Part shown: in pieces, positions 34,301-42,922 of the stretch
Numbering within the stretch: the first letter of the stretch is position 1
How the letters are laid out: every line of letters starts with the position of its first letter
Assembly: GCA_016711045.1 (NCBI GenBank)
Contig: JADJTT010000001.1
Location: 620,001-684,000 of the forward strand
DNA length: 64,000 nt
Origin: Saprospirales bacterium
GTDB taxonomy: Bacteria; Bacteroidota; Bacteroidia; Chitinophagales; Saprospiraceae
Reading direction: 5' to 3'
Notes under the pieces: model-generated
Told to the model about the DNA's origin: nothing
Database searches by the model: none
What the model saw: the letters and a program-made list of their open reading frames with translations, nothing else
Position numbers and translations under genes: made by a program

Positions 34301-35077
34301 ATGAGCCAAACCACTTATACGATCCATCTGCCGCAGTTTGAAGGGCCATTCGACCTGCTGCTTTTCTTTATCGAGCGCGACGAACTCGACATCCACGATA
34401 TTCCCATCGCCAAGATTACAGATGACTTCCTGGCATACATTCGCCAGATGGAACAGATGAACATCGACCTGGCCAGTGAATTCATCCTGGTGGCTGCCAC
34501 GCTTTGCCGGATAAAAGCAAAAATGCTCCTGCCCCGGAAGCCGGTAGACGAAGAAGGCAACGAGATCGACCCGAGGGAAGAACTCGTTCAGCGCCTGCTG
34601 GAATACAAGCGGTACAAAAGCGTGCTGGATGATATGCGCAAGTTGGAGGAAAACCGGTTTTTCCGCCATCACCGCGGGAATGTAGCCAAAGAACTTCAGG
34701 ACATTGCCACCAAAGCGCTCGTCGATGAAGAACTCGAATCGGTCACCTTGTTTAAATTGCTCAAGGTATTCGAAAGGGTCATTCAACGCTTCGAGAACAA
34801 TACGGCGCCCAAGACGGTGCATACCGTCATGCACTATCCCTACACGGTGCAGGAGCAGCAGGCCTTCATTTTATCCAGTATTCCGAGTGGCGGATCGGCC
34901 CGGTTTGAAGAGATCTTCACCGGCATGCAGGACCGCATTCACGCTATCGTCACCTTCCTGGCCTTACTGGAATTGCTCAATTTTCAGCGTCTCAATATTA
35001 TTCAGGGAGAAGGACCCAATAATTTTTGGATAAGTGAAGGAGAGGCGGCTCCGCCAGACGAGGTTACTCCCGATTAA
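34301..35077 (+). CDS. scpA: Segregation and condensation protein A
   Basis: The protein has 258 residues from the ATG at 34301. ScpA is the kleisin that links SMC heads in chromosome condensation. The N-terminal signature 'YTIHLPQFEGPFDLLLFFIE' and 'ASEFILVAATLCRIKAKMLL' are diagnostic; the C-terminal winged helix ('IHAIVTFLALLELLNFQRLN') contacts the SMC head. scpB and smc are not in the window. The gene converges with the DUF5682 gene and the two stop codons overlap on a TTAA. A TACCTTTG -7 element ends 6 nt before the start. Confidence 0.95.
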   Translation: MSQTTYTIHLPQFEGPFDLLLFFIERDELDIHDIPIAKITDDFLAYIRQMEQMNIDLASEFILVAATLCRIKAKMLLPRKPVDEEGNEIDPREELVQRLLEYKRYKSVLDDMRKLEENRFFRHHRGNVAKELQDIATKALVDEELESVTLFKLLKVFERVIQRFENNTAPKTVHTVMHYPYTVQEQQAFILSSIPSGGSARFEEIFTGMQDRIHAIVTFLALLELLNFQRLNIIQGEGPNNFWISEGEAAPPDEVTPD

Positions 35078-37287
35078 TTTTTTCCGATCAATCGAATAAT
35101 CAATTCCTCCATTTTGCCGGCACGCTCCTCGTCAATCCCTCCCTCTGTTTTTTCTTGCAACTGACCGCTTCGCGCCAGTTCCAGCATTTTACTCCGCTCC
35201 GCTTTTGAAAATCGGGAAAAGGTGCGCCGTAAGATGGGCAACAGGTCGACGAACTGCTCCATCGAAAGGGCATCTACCCAATTGTCCAGCGCTTCCCAAA
35301 GCGGGGGGTAATGCAGCAATAGCAACCCACTTCCATGCAAAAAACCCTCCACCCACTGGGCTGCGTGAGCGGGAGCTTGTCCGGGGGAGAGATGAAATTG
35401 GATCGAATCAGCCGCACCATGCCTTCCTTTGTCGAAAAGCAGGCGACTCGCCGTGCCTTGCAACAGAGGATGTACCTGATCATTTTCGGAAAGCGATCGT
35501 AGGGCATCCGCAAATTGATTGGCAAATGCGGGGTGGTTCATCAGCCCGATCAAGCGGTTCATTTCGAGCAGTCGCCTAAAAATTTCTGTGGCCAATTCAT
35601 CCGAGATACTCATAGCCGTAGCCGGCAACCCGATACAGATCCGGGGCGCCAACTCATGGATCAATTGAACGACCGAAGCAGTGGTCGTTTGACGGATATC
35701 CCCGTAACGACTGATCTCCACCAAGGGGCCAAGTGCATCGATCAGCAGAAGGATGTCGTGCACCAGGGCCGCCTGCGCCTGAATCCGGGTAGCCAGCACC
35801 CCAAGCGGTTCTTCCAGGTCGGCTTTCAGGGTTTCATCCAGCCATCCGGTGAGTTGGCCCAGGTTGGTACTTTCATTTGCCTGCCGGATCAACCAGGTAC
35901 TGGCGGCCTCGGCAACCGTATTTCCCCACATGCCCGCCTCGATAATCCGGATGCTATAATCGGGCAACCATTTCAATTTCCAATGCTCGCTAAAACTCCC
36001 GGTTTTAAATTGAGAGCCTTTTTTCAGGCGGCCCCACGGAATCTGGAGTATATTCAACCGGTGGAGCAATTGACTGGCCAGCCGATTGGAGTCCTTGCGG
36101 AGGTCAAGGTCTTTGTCCACCGCCTCTGTCATTCGATATTCTTTGGTAAGGCGGGCCGATTGAATGCAGGATTCCAGGTCCCGCTGCAAGGGCACTTGCG
36201 GGATTTCCGAAGGTACTTTTCCCCACGCCTCACCGACGATCAGTTTTTCTTCAATGAGGGCCAGTTTTTCCACATCGCCCTCACAGATGGTGCTCCAGGC
36301 TGCCTCCCGCAATTCATCCAACCCGGGAGCTTTGCGGCCGCGAAGGGCAGCGAGGTTTTCGGCCAGCAACACCGCATCGATAACCAGGGCGGCCGATGCG
36401 TCCATGTCTTTGGCACGCAAGAGTCTGGCCGCCTGGCTCATCCACCGGGTTACGGCGTTTTTCCGGTTGCTAAACAACAAGGCATACCAGGCGGGGGCTA
36501 TCACGCCGGCCCGGTATCCGGTGTGGGTACTGAGGCGCTCATGGGTCCAGGGCACCCAGGTCGTTCGGATCTTGGTTTTTGCCAGCCCCCGGAGCAGGGC
36601 TTTATCTTTTGAAGCGGGAATCGATTCCCAGGATTGCAGGGCCGGCACGTGCCAGGCGCCGCAAACCACAGCCACTTGCTGAAATCCTTCTTTCCCAGCC
36701 TGCCGAATGCGCTCCCGCATGTACGCTTCCCGCACCAAGGTATGGCTATCCTGCGCAGGAAATTCGAAACGCAGGGCTTCCATCACTTCCGCGACGGCCT
36801 GAAAAATGGCCAGCTCGCTTTCCTCCTGCTCAAAGGTCACATCCCACCAGCGTTCCCCATCGGTATACCCCGCCAGCCTGGCGATCTCCCCGATGGGGTC
36901 GTGCTGGAGCACTTCCTGCCGGTCGGCCATGAACAGGCCGTGGGTATCTCCGGGTTTATTTTGGTCAAATACCAGCCCGTTTGCGGCGGGCAAATCGAAA
37001 AAACGCAATGGAACCTGCTTTTTTACTCCATACTGGATAGCTTGCCATTCGGGAGAAAATTCGGCGAAGGGATAGTAGGCAGCCCGGTTAAAATCTTTGG
37101 GGTCGTAGACCAGCATAGCCACCGGAGGCTTCAGGTTTGGATTGCCGGCATAAGCCAACAGTTCCTCGGCATCAAAAGGCGACTCAAGGAGGATCGCATC
37201 AGGTTGAAGGACCTTCAATGCGGCCCGCACACTCTTCGCAGAGCCGGGCCCATGGTGCCGGATACCGAGGAAATGGACATTCATCAC
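35074..37287 (-). CDS. DUF5682 family protein
   Basis: The protein has 737 residues and no signal peptide. The N-terminus 'VHFLGIRHHGPGSAKSVRAA' with 'ILLESPFDAEELL' and later 'VVCGAWHVPAL' is the DUF5682 pattern, reminiscent of TraB/ChaN-like folds with conserved HHG and GxWH motifs. Function is unknown. The start overlaps the MoxR gene stop by 4 nt, and DUF5691 lies upstream, so these form one operon. In other genomes this set also includes a VWA protein and a SWIM zinc-finger protein (recalled, not verified); both are absent from this stretch. Confidence 0.8.
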   Translation of the reverse strand: MMNVHFLGIRHHGPGSAKSVRAALKVLQPDAILLESPFDAEELLAYAGNPNLKPPVAMLVYDPKDFNRAAYYPFAEFSPEWQAIQYGVKKQVPLRFFDLPAANGLVFDQNKPGDTHGLFMADRQEVLQHDPIGEIARLAGYTDGERWWDVTFEQEESELAIFQAVAEVMEALRFEFPAQDSHTLVREAYMRERIRQAGKEGFQQVAVVCGAWHVPALQSWESIPASKDKALLRGLAKTKIRTTWVPWTHERLSTHTGYRAGVIAPAWYALLFSNRKNAVTRWMSQAARLLRAKDMDASAALVIDAVLLAENLAALRGRKAPGLDELREAAWSTICEGDVEKLALIEEKLIVGEAWGKVPSEIPQVPLQRDLESCIQSARLTKEYRMTEAVDKDLDLRKDSNRLASQLLHRLNILQIPWGRLKKGSQFKTGSFSEHWKLKWLPDYSIRIIEAGMWGNTVAEAASTWLIRQANESTNLGQLTGWLDETLKADLEEPLGVLATRIQAQAALVHDILLLIDALGPLVEISRYGDIRQTTTASVVQLIHELAPRICIGLPATAMSISDELATEIFRRLLEMNRLIGLMNHPAFANQFADALRSLSENDQVHPLLQGTASRLLFDKGRHGAADSIQFHLSPGQAPAHAAQWVEGFLHGSGLLLLHYPPLWEALDNWVDALSMEQFVDLLPILRRTFSRFSKAERSKMLELARSGQLQEKTEGGIDEERAGKMEELIIRLIGKN

Positions 37288-38378
37288 AACAGCTCCTTAC
37301 AGGCCCGATATAGGTCTTTCCATCCATCCCGCTCCTTGACCACCGTTTCCAGGTATTCCATCCAGGCGGTTTGATCCTGGTTTGGGTCTTTGACTACTGC
37401 CCCCGAAAGGCTAGCCGCCAGGTCGTTGGCCTGGATAACCCCATTGCCAAAATGCGTCGCCAAACTCTGCCCGTTCTGAATGACAGATATCGCTTCGGCG
37501 GTACTCAAGGTGCTCGTGGGTGATTTCAATTTCTGCTTGCCATCTTCCGTCTTTCCGCTCCGCAATTCCCGGAATATGGTAACCAGCCGCCTGATCTCCT
37601 CCAGTGGCGCGGCGGAAGGCGGCAATTCCAGGGTCTGGCCGATTTGCTCCACCCGGGCCTGCACGATGCGCACCTCTTCATCCAGAGAAGCAGGCAGGGG
37701 CATGACCACCGTATTGAAACGTCGCCGCAAGGCGCTCGACAGTTCATTCACCCCCCGGTCGCGGCTGTTGGCCGTGGCGATCAGGTTGAATCCTTTAGTT
37801 GCCTGGACCTCACTATTGAGTTCCGGTACTGGTAGTATCTTTTCGGAAAGAAGGGTGATCAGGGAGTCCTGCACATCGGAGGGAATACGGGTGAGCTCTT
37901 CGATACGAACGATCTTTCCATCTTCCATCGCCCGCATGACGGGACTGGCTACCAGGGCTTTCTCCGAAGGGCCATCCGCCAGGAGTTGGGCATAGTTCCA
38001 TCCGTAGCGCAATGCTTCTTCAGCCAGGCCTGCGGTGCCCTGTACCAGTAGCGACGAGTCGCCACTAATAGCTGCTGCCAGGTGTTCCGACACCCAGGTT
38101 TTTGCCGTACCGGGAATGCCGAGGAGCATCAAGGCGCGGTCGGTCGCCAGGGTAGCTACTGCAATTTCCATCAGGCGCCTTGGACCATAGTATTTGGGCT
38201 CGATCACCGTGCCGTCATCCAGCGTGCCGCCCAGCAGATACGTGAGTACCGCCCAGGGCGAGCGCAGCCAGTTGGCCGGTTTCGCATGTGTATCTGTTTT
38301 TGAAAGCGCTTCCAATTCGGAGGCGAAAGCCAATTCAGCTTTTAATCGAAGGACCGATTTTTCTGAGTCTTTTTTCAT
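37284..38378 (-). CDS. MoxR-like AAA+ ATPase
   Basis: The protein has 364 residues. Walker A is GIPGTAKT (with Ala-Lys-Thr), Walker B is IVRIEELTRIP (Glu-Glu in place of Asp-Glu), sensor 1 is LIATANSRDRG, and the arginine-finger region is ALRRRFNTVVMPLP. This matches the MoxR/RavA AAA+ branch, which usually remodels protein partners together with a VWA protein. It is flanked by DUF5691 (12 nt upstream) and DUF5682 (4-nt overlap downstream). No VWA partner is seen in this window. Confidence 0.88.
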   Translation of the reverse strand: MKKDSEKSVLRLKAELAFASELEALSKTDTHAKPANWLRSPWAVLTYLLGGTLDDGTVIEPKYYGPRRLMEIAVATLATDRALMLLGIPGTAKTWVSEHLAAAISGDSSLLVQGTAGLAEEALRYGWNYAQLLADGPSEKALVASPVMRAMEDGKIVRIEELTRIPSDVQDSLITLLSEKILPVPELNSEVQATKGFNLIATANSRDRGVNELSSALRRRFNTVVMPLPASLDEEVRIVQARVEQIGQTLELPPSAAPLEEIRRLVTIFRELRSGKTEDGKQKLKSPTSTLSTAEAISVIQNGQSLATHFGNGVIQANDLAASLSGAVVKDPNQDQTAWMEYLETVVKERDGWKDLYRACKELL

Positions 38379-38389
38379 ATTCCACTTTT

Positions 38390-39868
38390 CTACTCAAATG
38401 CCTTGTGCATATCTATGCGAAAACGAACTACACGCAAAAAATAGTCGACATCGTCTTTCCAAAGATAGCGTGTCCTGGGCGAAATCTCCCCCCATCCTTC
38501 CAACCAGGGCGCATCGGGCAAAGCGGGCACCCGGTAGGCCGCTTGCCGCAAAAATTCGCGATAGTCCCATAAATTCCAGGAATCGCCACCGGAGGTGATC
38601 AATAACGCTTGCAATGTGCCCAACCATTCCCGCGAAAATGTGGCTTCCCAGGGATGTTTGCTGTGCAAAAGCAACTCCTCCGCGGGGTCAAATGATTCCA
38701 AATCTTTATCCGAGTCTTTCCAGGCCCGGGCAATCAGTTGTTGAAAACCTTCGGTAGAAAGGAGTGCCGACAGTTGCGCATATTGCAATGCAGAAATTTC
38801 CAGGTCATCCATTGCCAATACCTGATATTCTAAAATTTTCAAAGCCCAGGCTTCATCCCGGTACCGGATGGTCGCATCAACCAGCGCCTTTTTAAAAAAT
38901 GCCTTATCGGGCCATCTTTCCGCCCAGTGTGCAGGAGGTATCCACTGAACTAAGGATTGGAGGATCGACTCCGAATCCGGATTTTTTTCTTTTTTCACCA
39001 ATCCATTTTCCGCCGGCCATTCCGGCCATTTTTTGGGAGGAGACAGGTGCACTTTTTTCCCGTCGAATGAAATAGCCGAATCTGCCAATTCGAGCAATTG
39101 TCGGTGTAATTCGCTCCCAGGAATTTGTACCAACAAGCGCCCCGCTGCATGGCGCACTTCCTGCCGGCGATCGGCTTGTGCCCTTTGCAGGAAGGGTTCG
39201 TCCGTTATAGACAGGCCGTCGCCCATCAGCTCCAGGAATACCACTTTATCGGCTGGCGACTCGGTATCCCAGGTTTCTTCCAGCAAGTCCAACGCTGCGG
39301 CAGGGTCTTTTTTTCGAACATTTTTAAGGAGTGCGCTGCGCTCCATTTTCGTGCCGGTTTGCCATGCCTCCGTATCCTCCGGAAGCGCCAGCATCGCCCA
39401 GTCCGGGTTTTGGGCGATCAGCCATCGGGCCCGCTCCCCCAGGTGGGGTTCGAGCACCTCGCGCACAGCGTCGTCCGACACACAGCGATTCAATAACCCC
39501 GGGAGACTTTCGGGAGGGAGCGTTAATTTGCGCGCGGCAAATAAGCCAAGCCACTCCTCAAACGCCGGCGCGAATCGGCCACTCAGAAGGATGGCCAAAA
39601 AACGACTCGCTTGCGAGTGGATTACCCCTGTTGGAGTGGGCACAGGATCGGGCAGGGGTGCGTTCCAGTCAGGGAATATTCGCCCGGCTTTGATGCGCAA
39701 CCGGGTGAGTGCCGCAGCCCCGAGCAGCGCTTCTTCCGACGATGCGTATACGTCTAATCCTTTTTGAGCCAACTGCGCCAACAACGGAGGGGGAAGCCCG
39801 GACCGCGCCGTGCCCACCAGCGCCGTCTGGACCAGCGTTTTCCAGATAGTAAAATCGTCCATTCCCAT
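38390..39868 (-). CDS. DUF5691 family protein
   Basis: The protein has 492 residues, cytoplasmic and helical. 'FTIWKTLVQTALVGTARSGL' at the N-terminus and 'QNPDWAMLAL' in the middle are typical of DUF5691, which regularly accompanies MoxR and DUF5682 genes. The central part ('MERSALLKNVRKKDPAAALD', 'DRRQEVRHAAGRLLVQIPGS') looks like HEAT-like repeats, suggesting a scaffold. Its start shares one nucleotide with the stop of the DUF2891 gene (39868), so translation may be coupled. Confidence 0.8.
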   Translation of the reverse strand: MGMDDFTIWKTLVQTALVGTARSGLPPPLLAQLAQKGLDVYASSEEALLGAAALTRLRIKAGRIFPDWNAPLPDPVPTPTGVIHSQASRFLAILLSGRFAPAFEEWLGLFAARKLTLPPESLPGLLNRCVSDDAVREVLEPHLGERARWLIAQNPDWAMLALPEDTEAWQTGTKMERSALLKNVRKKDPAAALDLLEETWDTESPADKVVFLELMGDGLSITDEPFLQRAQADRRQEVRHAAGRLLVQIPGSELHRQLLELADSAISFDGKKVHLSPPKKWPEWPAENGLVKKEKNPDSESILQSLVQWIPPAHWAERWPDKAFFKKALVDATIRYRDEAWALKILEYQVLAMDDLEISALQYAQLSALLSTEGFQQLIARAWKDSDKDLESFDPAEELLLHSKHPWEATFSREWLGTLQALLITSGGDSWNLWDYREFLRQAAYRVPALPDAPWLEGWGEISPRTRYLWKDDVDYFLRVVRFRIDMHKAFE

Positions 39869-40968
39869 TATCTCCCCTCATTTAAGGCAAATACCGCAAA
39901 CGAGGCCAGCCAATGGGAGCCCTCATAGTTTGGGCTTACCACGTAGGGAAGCGAAGCTTGCAAGTGGCTGCCTGCTGCTTTGTACAATTGCTGCTGCAAT
40001 CCAGCGTCATTCAGTGATGCGGCGATTCTGTAAAAGCACCAGGCGCGACTCAGATTAAGTCCGTCGAGGTGTACGATCTTCGGGTCGGTCCGGTCGGCCA
40101 CACCTACAGGGGTGCACAGCGATTCCAGTTGGGCCGGCGGCAAAAATTCGTTCCACCACTTCCGGAATTCCACTTCCCGCATAAACCGGCTCATCAGATA
40201 GGCCTCTTCGAGGCAAGGGGACAAAAAATCTTCTCCACTGGGTTCCCAGGAAGCCGGGCAATTCTGATCGGAAGCGAAATAGTACATGGCCCTTTCTTCG
40301 AGGAGTTCCCTAAAGCTTTCCAGGCCCATCGTATTCGCATAATCCCAGGCAAAGGCGATTCCAAAAGCGGTATTGGGATGCACGCCGGTGCGGACAGGGT
40401 ATTCCTGTATGGGTAAAAAGTCGGTATATTTTTGCACAAAGGCATCGGTCAACGGGGCCAGGTTGGTAAACCATTCCTGCCCTTGTTCATCTTGCCAGAT
40501 GGCGAGCTCTTCCGCCAACTTTAGCAGCCAGGCCCAGCCATACATGCGTTCCCAGGAGCCGCCTTCGGTAGCGAGATAGGCCAATTCGCCCTGGATATTT
40601 TCCGGAGTGAGATTTTTTGCCAACTTTTCCCGGATGGCGGGCCCCTCCGGCAGTTGAGGAAACTGCTTCAACAAGCGGACCAGCATCCAATGTCCATGGA
40701 CCGCAGAGTGCCAGTCGAAACATCCGTAAAATGCAGGGTGCAACGCTTGCGGCGACTGCAACATGGTCGAATCGGGCAATACCTGATTCAGTTTGTTGGG
40801 ATATTCCTGGTCCACACAATGCAAAGCCAGTTGGGCGAAATGAGAAGCGCCCTGTTCGGTCAATTCCCAGGCGCCCAGCGAAGTTTGGGAGAGAAAAGTC
40901 GTATCCCAATTTTGGGAAGTTCCCATTAGCGGTACCATAAGCAACAGCAAAAAAGTCGTGAAACGCAT
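39868..40968 (-). CDS. DUF2891 family secreted protein
   Basis: The protein has 366 residues with a signal peptide (1 to about 18, PLMGTSQ). 'HPAFYGCFDWHSAVHGHWML' and 'GWAWLLKLAEEL' together with 'HPNTAFGIAFAWDYA' are the conserved blocks of DUF2891, an alpha/alpha-barrel-like family of unknown activity; conserved His, Asp and Trp suggest a glycan enzyme fold (inference). Because the protein is exported while the following DUF5691/MoxR/DUF5682 proteins are cytoplasmic, sharing an operon may reflect position rather than joint function. Confidence 0.82.
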   Translation of the reverse strand: MRFTTFLLLLMVPLMGTSQNWDTTFLSQTSLGAWELTEQGASHFAQLALHCVDQEYPNKLNQVLPDSTMLQSPQALHPAFYGCFDWHSAVHGHWMLVRLLKQFPQLPEGPAIREKLAKNLTPENIQGELAYLATEGGSWERMYGWAWLLKLAEELAIWQDEQGQEWFTNLAPLTDAFVQKYTDFLPIQEYPVRTGVHPNTAFGIAFAWDYANTMGLESFRELLEERAMYYFASDQNCPASWEPSGEDFLSPCLEEAYLMSRFMREVEFRKWWNEFLPPAQLESLCTPVGVADRTDPKIVHLDGLNLSRAWCFYRIAASLNDAGLQQQLYKAAGSHLQASLPYVVSPNYEGSHWLASFAVFALNEGR

Positions 40969-40989
40969 TTGAGCGAAATTTTGATCGAT

Positions 40990-41874
40990 TCAATACACCA
41001 ACCGCAGGTGCTGATACTGGCATAAGGTAATAATTTCCCAGTTTTTCAAGACACGCTGCAAAGGCCGCTGCGATTTGGCCGCCATGCCGACGACCACACT
41101 GCGAATGCCGGCTTCCCGGGGAAAGGAATGCAGGTGAAACTCGGGGCTTTCCCGGAATGCAGGGGGCAGGAACAAATGCGTAGCGGCCGACCAATTGTCG
41201 AACCCGATCCCGTCCTCGTTGCACAATTTTGCCAGCGCATCGACCTGCGCATCGGTTACCTCCAGCAATTCTACCGAAAAAGTTTTGTAAGGGGAACTAC
41301 GCAATACCTGAAGTTCCTTATAGGCCGCCCATTTCTTGGCGCCCACTACCTGGGTGCCTACAGACTCCGGATCGAACAGGATCGTGTCGCGATAGCGGCG
41401 CCCCGATCCGGGTTGAGGGATACTAAGGACCACCGCCCGGGCGGGATCGAGTTGCCGGGCCCATACGATTTCCGGTAATGCTTGAGGATTGAGGTATAAA
41501 GTCACCGTGCCGAGGTCAAAATCGGTCGACTGGTCGGTTTCTTTAAATTCGTAGCCAAGGTGATTCCATGCCTGGCGGGCGGCTTTCCATTTTTTCAAGG
41601 CGGTGGATGCCAGTCCCATATTCGTCCAGGCTTCCCTGGCTTCCGGGTCGAACTGAAGGCTTTTCCGGGTATAATGGAGACAGGTTTTCCAATCGGCCCG
41701 GTCTTTGTACAAAATGCTGAGGTGCAGGTATGGCTCCACCCAATCCGGCGCCAGGCGGATCACTTTTTTATAAAGCTTCACGGCAGTATATACGTCTCCC
41801 TTCCGGTCGAAGGCCTGTGCCTCCCGGAAAAGCTGTTCAGCTGTCAGATCCAGTGGATGCATCCTCATGTTCAT
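40990..41874 (-). CDS. TPR-containing protein, unknown C-terminal domain
   Basis: I start at the ATG at 41874 (294 aa); further ATGs two and four codons later are possible. Residues 8 to about 115 hold three TPR units ('AQAFDRKGDVYTAVKLYKKV', 'YLHLSILYKDRADWKTCLHY', 'WTNMGLASTALKKWKAARQA'). The C-terminal half ('ARQLDPARAVVLSIPQPGSG', 'DTILFDPESVGTQVVGAKKW') resembles a suppressor-of-fused/DUF4265-like small domain, but I cannot name it with confidence. No signal peptide. It ends 22 nt before the DUF2891 gene and may share its transcript. Confidence 0.65.
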   Translation of the reverse strand: MNMRMHPLDLTAEQLFREAQAFDRKGDVYTAVKLYKKVIRLAPDWVEPYLHLSILYKDRADWKTCLHYTRKSLQFDPEAREAWTNMGLASTALKKWKAARQAWNHLGYEFKETDQSTDFDLGTVTLYLNPQALPEIVWARQLDPARAVVLSIPQPGSGRRYRDTILFDPESVGTQVVGAKKWAAYKELQVLRSSPYKTFSVELLEVTDAQVDALAKLCNEDGIGFDNWSAATHLFLPPAFRESPEFHLHSFPREAGIRSVVVGMAAKSQRPLQRVLKNWEIITLCQYQHLRLVY

Positions 41875-41923
41875 GCTCCGCAGTACTTGGTAAACAAAGT
41901 TACTTACGATTGCCAAATCAACA

Positions 41924-42008
41924 TTTGTGCAGACATAATTGCCGCCGCCGGCGGCAATTATGTCTGCACAAAGCATATCTCCGCGCCGGCGGCGCGGAGA
42001 TATGCTTT
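41924..42008. repeat. Two abutting long perfect palindromes in a divergent promoter region
   Basis: The first palindrome (41924-41972) has 23-bp perfect arms beginning TTTGTGCAGACATAATTGCC around a GCC loop. The second (41970-42008) has 18-bp perfect arms beginning AAAGCATATCTCCGCGCC around GGC. They share the AAA at 41970-41972. Each ends in a GC-only cap, as in the other palindromes of this window. They lie between the divergent TPR and dapD genes and so cannot be terminators of either. Confidence 0.85.
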
Positions 42009-42066
42009 GTAAACTCATTTGCAGGGTAAGTTAGGGGGAAGATGGGAGAAATGCTATTTTTACGCT

Positions 42067-42885
42067 ATGGAACAACTCCAAACTATCATCGAACAGGCTT
42101 GGGAGGATCGCAGCCTTTTAAATGATCCAAACATTCAGATTGCCATCCGCCAGGTGGTCCATTTGCTCGACATTGGCAAGCTCCGCGTCGCAGAGCCCTT
42201 GGAAGACGGCAAGTGGGTCACACACGAATGGATAAAAAAAGCGGTGATCCTGTATTTCCCGATTCAGCAAATGGAGGTGATCGAAGCACCGCCGTTTGAG
42301 TTTTACGATAAAATTCCACTCAAGAAAAACTACGCCGAACTCGGGGTGCGTGTGGTGCCACATGCCATCGCCCGACATGGCGCTTTTCTGGAGAAAGGCG
42401 TCATCCTGATGCCGAGTTACGTCAACATCGGCGCCTGGGTGGGCAGCGGCACGATGGTCGACACCTGGGCCACCGTGGGATCCTGCGCGCAGATCGGCCG
42501 CCATGTGCACCTGAGCGGAGGCGTGGGTATCGGAGGCGTATTGGAACCGACCCAGGCCACCCCGACCATTATTGAGGATAATTGTTTTATCGGGTCGCGT
42601 TGCATCGTCGTGGAAGGAGTGCATATCGAACGGGAAGCCGTGTTGGGCGCCAACGTAGTGCTGACCCAATCCACTCGCATCATCGACGTCACAGGACAAG
42701 AGCCGGTTACCTACAAGGGACGTATCCCTGCGCGATCGGTGGTGATCCCGGGTTCGTATACCAAGAAATTTCCGGCAGGGGAATATCAGGTTTCCTGCGC
42801 CCTGATTATCGGCCAGCGCAAAGCGAGCACGGATCTAAAGACTTCACTCAATGAAGCGCTTCGCGATTACAGCGTAGCGGTGTAG
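42067..42885 (+). CDS. dapD: 2,3,4,5-tetrahydropyridine-2,6-dicarboxylate N-succinyltransferase
   Basis: The protein has 272 residues from the ATG at 42067. DapD adds succinyl from succinyl-CoA in the lysine/diaminopimelate pathway. After an N-terminal helical domain ('VVHLLDIGKLRVAEPLEDGK') comes a left-handed beta-helix of hexapeptide repeats with the diagnostic GVILMPSYVNIGAWVG, 'VDTWATVGSCAQIGRHVHLS' and 'GGVGIGGVLEP'. Full length. The gene stands alone downstream of the large palindromes. Confidence 0.96.
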   Translation: MEQLQTIIEQAWEDRSLLNDPNIQIAIRQVVHLLDIGKLRVAEPLEDGKWVTHEWIKKAVILYFPIQQMEVIEAPPFEFYDKIPLKKNYAELGVRVVPHAIARHGAFLEKGVILMPSYVNIGAWVGSGTMVDTWATVGSCAQIGRHVHLSGGVGIGGVLEPTQATPTIIEDNCFIGSRCIVVEGVHIEREAVLGANVVLTQSTRIIDVTGQEPVTYKGRIPARSVVIPGSYTKKFPAGEYQVSCALIIGQRKASTDLKTSLNEALRDYSVAV

Positions 42886-42922
42886 GCTTATTGCTTTCTT
42901 AGGCACAATCCGGCGTTCCTCC

